Made by a program: the position numbers and the translations under genes. Source: Tetradesmus obliquus (Eukaryota; Chlorophyta; Chlorophyceae; Sphaeropleales; Scenedesmaceae). Taken from it: a stretch of 64,000 bases of DNA. Below are positions 58,887-64,000 of the stretch, piece after piece (within the stretch, counting starts at the first letter, position 1; the number at the start of each line of letters is the position of its first letter). The stretch lies in assembly GCA_030272155.1 (NCBI GenBank), contig CP126197.1:868001-932000 (forward strand), written 5' to 3'. The notes below the pieces were generated by a model. That model searched no databases and was not told the origin of the DNA. It saw nothing but the letters and a program-made list of their open reading frames with translations.

Positions 58887-60551
58887 TCTCGCAATAGCCT
58901 ATTCCTGTTGGTTTAGCTTACGAACAGCTGCTAATACTGCCTCTGGACGAGCATCATTGCTGCTCAACTCCTGTGCCCATCTGTTCTTGACTCGCCAACC
59001 AAGCGCACGGTGAACAGCCGCTGAGCAATCTGGACATCTGTTTGACTCAACAATACTTTTGTTTCAGCTGTTTTATGCGCTAGAGGGGGTATAGTGCTCC
59101 GACGAGAGGAGCACGACAGCACACAGCTGCCTTACATCCGCCTAGAAGCTGTCTTCAGAACAAAAATACTGATACAGCGTTTCGATTTAATTCAAGCAAT
59201 GTTGTGTGGGCCTGGACTTCTTCACGTGGGGAACGCGGCACGACGCGGGAACCACAGCAGTACACATCAAGACACGAGTCTTGGACGGTGACAAGAGAAC
59301 CAGTCGAATCGGTGTCCAATACAACGATGGCATATCATCTGTACTTGAAGTATAGCAGGACAGCTGGGCTGCTGCATGAATGACCACTATGCCTTGCGTC
59401 CTGGGCACTGGTGCTGAGGCGCTACTCACTGAAATGCAGCCAATGGCCAAGCAGCCGGATGAATCCATCCGCTTGAAACATCCATGTTACTGATGCACAA
59501 ATGAGACGGCCAGGTTAAGCTTAGGCCATCTTTATCATCTGCATCTTGCCATCTGCTGCTGCTGTTGAGAGCCTGAGCCTGAGGCCTGTACAGTGTGGCC
59601 ACATATCAGCATTGGCAGCTGACAGCCTGGCAGGCCGCATGCAGCTACACAACAGCATCATCATGCAGAACATAACTTTGTCTGGCCTTGTTACAATTAC
59701 TTCCTCGCTGCGTGTACAAAGCTGGTCATGTGCGACTGGTGCATGCACAAGAGAAAGGGCAGACCAGCGCATACTCAAATGCTAATGGTCCCTGTGCAGT
59801 GCAACAGCAGCTGCTGCGAACAGGTGCTTGCCTGAGTATCGCACCCAGCTTGCAACGGCGCATTTGTCGCAGCATCAAGCTTTGCTGCATTTTAAACTGT
59901 TGACGCCACCGACACAGCTCGCCATACAGAAGCAGCAGTGCCGAAAGGCAAGCACTGTGTGCTTCACATGGTGACGCACACACTGGTGAGCTCATAACAC
60001 AGTGCCATGATTGTCTGTTGACGGAGCAAGCGTGTAACAAGCAGACATAAAACACAACAGCCATTTCAATGGTAGCTGCCGGGTGAACTATCAAGCGATG
60101 AAAAGCAAGGGAAAAATCACAATCTGGCTACACAACAGCAACTACCTGGTAAAGAGCAGCACCTAGCATGCTTCAGAAGCCTGCCGACAGACACTTTCAG
60201 AGGAGGACACGATGCAAAAGCACACACACGCTGAGCTGTCAACGCAGTGCAGGGCATGAGGGATAGCCGCAGCTGCGTTGCAGCAGCCAGGCACACCCAA
60301 GTAAGAGGTACATGCTGTATGTTGTTGATCGCTGATGATGGCACACAGGTGCACAACATGCTTGGTCGAGCAAGGTTCTGCCTTGGACAAACCCCCTGCA
60401 AACCTGCAGACTTCATAACAGGGGTGAAGCGGCTGCTGATGGAGCAGCCCCAACACACACAGTGTCCAGCTGTGGACTTTATGCAGGGCACAAGGTAAGG
60501 CCCATGTGCCAGAACGTAATGCAGAGATGACCACCACAGGCAATGCAACAC

Positions 60552-60575
60552 GGGGTCCCTGGCTGCAGGGACCCC
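60552..60575. other. Perfect 10-bp stem with GCTG loop
   Basis: GGGGTCCCTG and CAGGGACCCC pair exactly around GCTG. Possible structured RNA or 3'-end element; no other evidence. Confidence 0.7.
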
Positions 60576-60827
60576 ATCATTGCCTGCAAGTAACATAAGG
60601 AATGCATATGTATAACTACTTATTAGATAGCACCCGCCATGTCACGCGCCACTCGGCTTGTGACAGCTGTAGAGCAGCTGCTATCAGCACCAGCCTGCTT
60701 CAGCCCAGCCCCACACAGCAGCTACTCAACGTGAGGGTGTCATTGCGTGCTGTACATCAAGCTTGTCTGAACCCCATCCAACTTCCTTGCCCAAGCCAAG
60801 AAGCCTGCTTGAGCTTGCTGATGGTTC

Positions 60828-60853
60828 CGGCAGAGCATGGTTATGCTCTGCCG
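60828..60853. other. Perfect 11-bp stem with GGTT loop
   Basis: CGGCAGAGCAT and ATGCTCTGCCG pair exactly around GGTT. It lies 250 bp from a similar hairpin. Confidence 0.7.
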
Positions 60854-61443
60854 CCCAAGCCATGCTGCCCACACAACATGCAGCAGCTGCTGTCACAAAG
60901 CAGCTGCATGATTCTGCACACCCAAAGGTTTGATAACTTGGAGCTGTGCAGCATTTGACAGACGTGTGCGCCTGCTACTCAGCTTTACAGCGATATCGAC
61001 GGAAGTCGATGCAGTCACCACAGCTGCGTTGTTTGGTAGCGCACCAGGCAAAGCCATAAAATAGATGGATGGATCGAAGCAAATGCAAGACTGTGAGGTG
61101 GTGCGGCAGCGGCAGCTGCTGCAGCGCAGCACGTGCATCACAGCAGCACACATATGCGTCTGCACGCCTGAGGCAGCCCCAGCATGTCACAGCCAGGAGC
61201 CGCTCACTGAAGCAGCTGCCTGCACCTGCCCACACCACACGCAACAACATTCAGCTCTCACTCCTAGCAACAACAACTTGTGCCAGACACGGATGCGCGT
61301 CAAAATTGGCATGATAGGCCAACACGTAGTCGGGCGTTGTTATAACCCACACTCCATGCTCCTCTCATGCATCACATACAGCACGCAAAGCTGTATGCAG
61401 CACCCTACCTAATCGCCAAACAACACTCCCAGTTGTACAGTCC

Positions 61444-63537
61444 TTACAGCACGCCACCCTTTTCCCGCCCTTCCCACTCCCTGATCTTGGCTAGCACACG
61501 TCTGCTGAGCGTAGTGAATTCATTCACCTGCTCGTCCACCAGACCACGCACATGCACGCCCCTGATGTAGTAGTTATCGTCCCAGAAGGAGCTGCCCGAC
61601 TGACCCATGTATGTGTCGCACTTGTGCCGAGTCGACTCGCGCTGGCAGTCGAAGCGCACCGTGCACTGTGTGGTCATGCACTCGCCCTCCTGCTGGTCCG
61701 AGGGGTAGCCGGCAGTGGTGACCTGCACGCTGTCATTGTCAACGCAGTTGGCACGCAGGCCTAGGGTTCCTGCAGCCTTGGGCGCAGGGTCTGCCAGCTG
61801 CACCACTGCGATGTCGCCCTGCGTCTCATCCGAGGTGAGGTAGTTCTTCATCAGCGTGGCGTGCGCCCACTTGAACACGCCGTAGGGGTTGACCATCTTG
61901 CCGCCAGCACCCCTACAGCAGCAGCAGCAGCAGACACAAGGGTTCAGCTGGCTGCAGGAAACTCCTGCCTAGGTCACCACATAGACGCTGCATGTTCAGC
62001 ATGACATGGCAAGGGTCCCGGCCAAACATGCGTTGCTCTGCACACAGCACTTTCCTGCAAGCCGCAACCACTGTCATGTCAACCACTGCAACCCACCTGA
62101 AGCGGCCGGGGGCAAAGCTGAGCACGTCCACAAAGGACTGCGAGTCCACGTCCCACACGCAGTGCGCGGCCGTCAGCACGCGCCGCTGGCTGATGAGAGT
62201 GCCAGAGCAGATGTAGGGCGTGCCGCCCTCCTCAAAATCGATCTGGCCAATGGCAGAGAAGGGGTAGGTAGGGCCCAGCGGGCACACCTTGCGCTCATCC
62301 GCCCCCACCATGATGTTCAGGTGGCGGCCCTTCTGCTGCAAGCTGCCTGCTGCTGCTCCTGCAGGACCGAGGCGGTTGCTGCTGCTACTGCTGCTGGCTG
62401 CTAGCCGCCGGCGCGCTGCCGCTGCAGGCACCTGCGGCTGTATGCTGGGGTCAGCGGCACCTGCTGTTTGCTGCTGCTGCTGCTCTTGGCTGTCCTGCTC
62501 CTTGGCCACATAGATGTGGCCCTGCGGGGTGAAGCGCACCGCTGACACCCAGCTTGGCAGCACCTTGCCTAAGCTGAATGAACCCAGCTCCTGCTGGCCT
62601 CCGCTGCTGCTGCTGTTTTGGCTGCTTTCTTTGCTGCCTATGCTGCTGCTGCTGCTGTTGCCGTCTGCTGGATGCTGTGTGTGTGGCCGGGGCGCTAGCT
62701 GCGCCCTGCCGACGTACACGAAGCCGTCGGATGTGTATGCATTTATGAGGTCTGCTGACAACTGCGACACTGCACGCTCCTTAGGTGCCATCCTGCGGGG
62801 CCTTGCAGGTGCAGCTTCTAGCCGAATCTTGATCTTGGGGCTGCTGAACTGAAAGAAAGCACCTGCAGGAATGGCAGCGTTGCATGGATGAGTGGACAGC
62901 AGCGCGTGAAAGGCTGATATTTGCAGTGCTTAATGTAAGCCATTACCGCATCTATTACTGCTGATGTTGGGTGTCCTGTTTCTTTTCTCTGTGCTTGTCT
63001 GTGCTGCAGGTTTTGCTTCATGCTGCGTCAACACCAGAATTCCTGGGAACATGCTATGAGCCGCACCTTCACAGTATCCTTCATGCGAGACCTCGACACC
63101 TTGGAACTGTGCGAGACACTTATTGTAGTAGCTGAGGCCGTCTTTCCCACACACTGGCTCGGCCTGCTCGGGGCAGCTGACTGCTTGTTGTGAGGCAGCT
63201 GCAGCAACCATGTCTGCAGCAGCAAGAGGGGCAGAAAATCACACATTGGCTTCTACACATTCAATAATGAATAATGATGAGTGCGAAAGCAAGCATCAGC
63301 TTCGCGTTTTGAATACCGCTGCATTCTGGCGCCATTATCGTTATCGTCAGTACGCCAGGCTCTATAAACTGCTCTGGCTCCAATTGCACAGCAAATTCTT
63401 TTTATACCACATTTATAATGTTGCTTTCTCTCAAGTGGTCACTCCCAAGTCAGCGTACCTGCTGCTGCCAACAAGTACACCAGCCAGATGCCGCTGACAG
63501 CCTGAGCAAGAAGCCTTTCGCCTTTGCGTGCAGCCAT
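61444..63537 (-). CDS. Secreted protein with Kazal-like inhibitor and V8-like serine protease domains
   Basis: Exons 63537-63459, 63213-63067, 62862-62097 and 61912-61444 join in phase to 486 residues. Residues 1-26 form a signal peptide (SGIWLVYLLAAA). Residues 40-74 form a Kazal-like domain with CPEQAEPVCGKDG, YNKC and GYC; it has four of the six usual Cys, missing exactly the first and fifth, which normally pair. A low-complexity linker follows, then a trypsin-fold domain: LTAAHC (His309), GDIAVVQL (Asp364), GQSGSS (Ser436). His451 in GVHVRG is spaced from the catalytic Ser as is the His that binds Glu in staphylococcal V8-type enzymes, so cleavage after Glu is inferred. The stop TAA overlaps a TGTAA word. 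Probably an extracellular or vacuolar protease; its target is unknown. Confidence 0.85.
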
Positions 63538-64000
63538 CCTTCAGCTACTTTATGAGCAGGCTAACTACAGCTCCGGCATGCCCCTAGTGCGTGGGTGCTG
63601 TCGGTCACTTCAGCACAGGCTAAACAGTCCTCAACTTGCAGTGTTTCAACTCAACTTGCTACGATAAACTTACAGTCAGTCGGAAAGGTGGCTTATATAC
63701 CGTCTGGCTGCCGTTCAGCAAGTGAGGTAGGGTTGTGTTAGACGCGGCCCGCTTGAAAATGAGGGACAAAAACGTCATGCTTCGCAGCCCTGCAAACTAC
63801 TGTAAACGAACAAAGAGCTACAAATAGAAGGATCTGCGCAGAGGACAACACCATGGGTAGACAAGCAGCTCATACGTGGCAGCTGCTGGTCCGGTGCAGT
63901 ACACGGCCCTGCACACACCACGATCCCGCTTCTTCCAGGTGCACATGATCTTGTAGCAAACCCGAATCCGCATACTCTCCTGCACATTACGTACCCTGGC
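63538..64000. other. Upstream region of the protease gene, no gene recognised
   Basis: The remaining sequence should contain the promoter of the protease gene. No supported coding sequence. Confidence 0.4.

Larger units (their letters stand above)
58887..61443. other. Long intergenic region with two perfect small hairpins
   Basis: About 2.5 kb between two minus-strand genes. No protein-coding feature is supported. Perfect stem-loops occur at 60552-60575 and 60828-60853. Confidence 0.4.

Noticed and set aside
1-64000. Transposon, tRNA or rRNA genes
   Set aside because: No transposase, reverse transcriptase, terminal repeats, tRNA cloverleaf or rRNA core was recognised by reading; a covariance-model search would be decisive.

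Overview
The window looks like nuclear DNA of a green alga, probably a chlorophycean. This is inferred from GC-rich, intron-dense genes with GT..AG introns, acceptors that are nearly all CTGCAG, long CAG/CTG triplet runs, a plastid FtsH-type subunit, algal-type MYND fingers and a SAND-like regulator. I see no bacterial operon structure, rRNA, tRNA, transposase or reverse transcriptase. Exon models were built by hand from splice sites and reading phase, so coordinates of internal exons are best estimates.

Layout. 111-519 (-): edge fragment of a MYND-family gene. 1829-15697 (-): a gene of about 23 exons for a plastid FtsH12/FtsHi-like AAA+ protein whose protease motif is destroyed. 16936-22404 (+): poly-Gln SAND-like protein with a 22 x 45-bp minisatellite in intron 1. 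23339-about 25900 (+): secreted Cys-rich protein. 28578-30352 (+): probable plastid membrane protein. 31021-36038 (+): 13-exon charged coiled-coil protein of 489 codons including stop. 36541-38254 (+): frameshifted relative of the MYND family lacking the MYND finger. 38740-43041 (+): Ser/Arg-rich disordered protein. 44285-48358 and 48896-52016 (-): tandem MYND-finger loci, the second with an in-frame stop. 53532-58886 (-): protein with four EF-hands. 61444-63537 (-): secreted protein joining a Kazal-like inhibitor to a V8-like serine protease.

The most striking property is shared by genes on both strands. Introns contain decayed copies of the edge of the neighbouring exon together with its splice site and adjacent intron. 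Copies of an exon's 5' edge lie upstream of it and copies of a 3' edge lie downstream, often in series with a period of about 100-130 bp and up to six copies. This is what repeated tandem duplication across exon-intron junctions would leave, and it suggests that introns here grow by that route while keeping decoy splice sites.

A second theme is triplet repeats. In the sense strand of genes, CAG runs sit in exons (poly-Gln) and CTG runs sit in introns just before acceptors. One repeat in the second MYND locus has units all of length 1 modulo 3, so it cycles through three peptides without meeting a stop.
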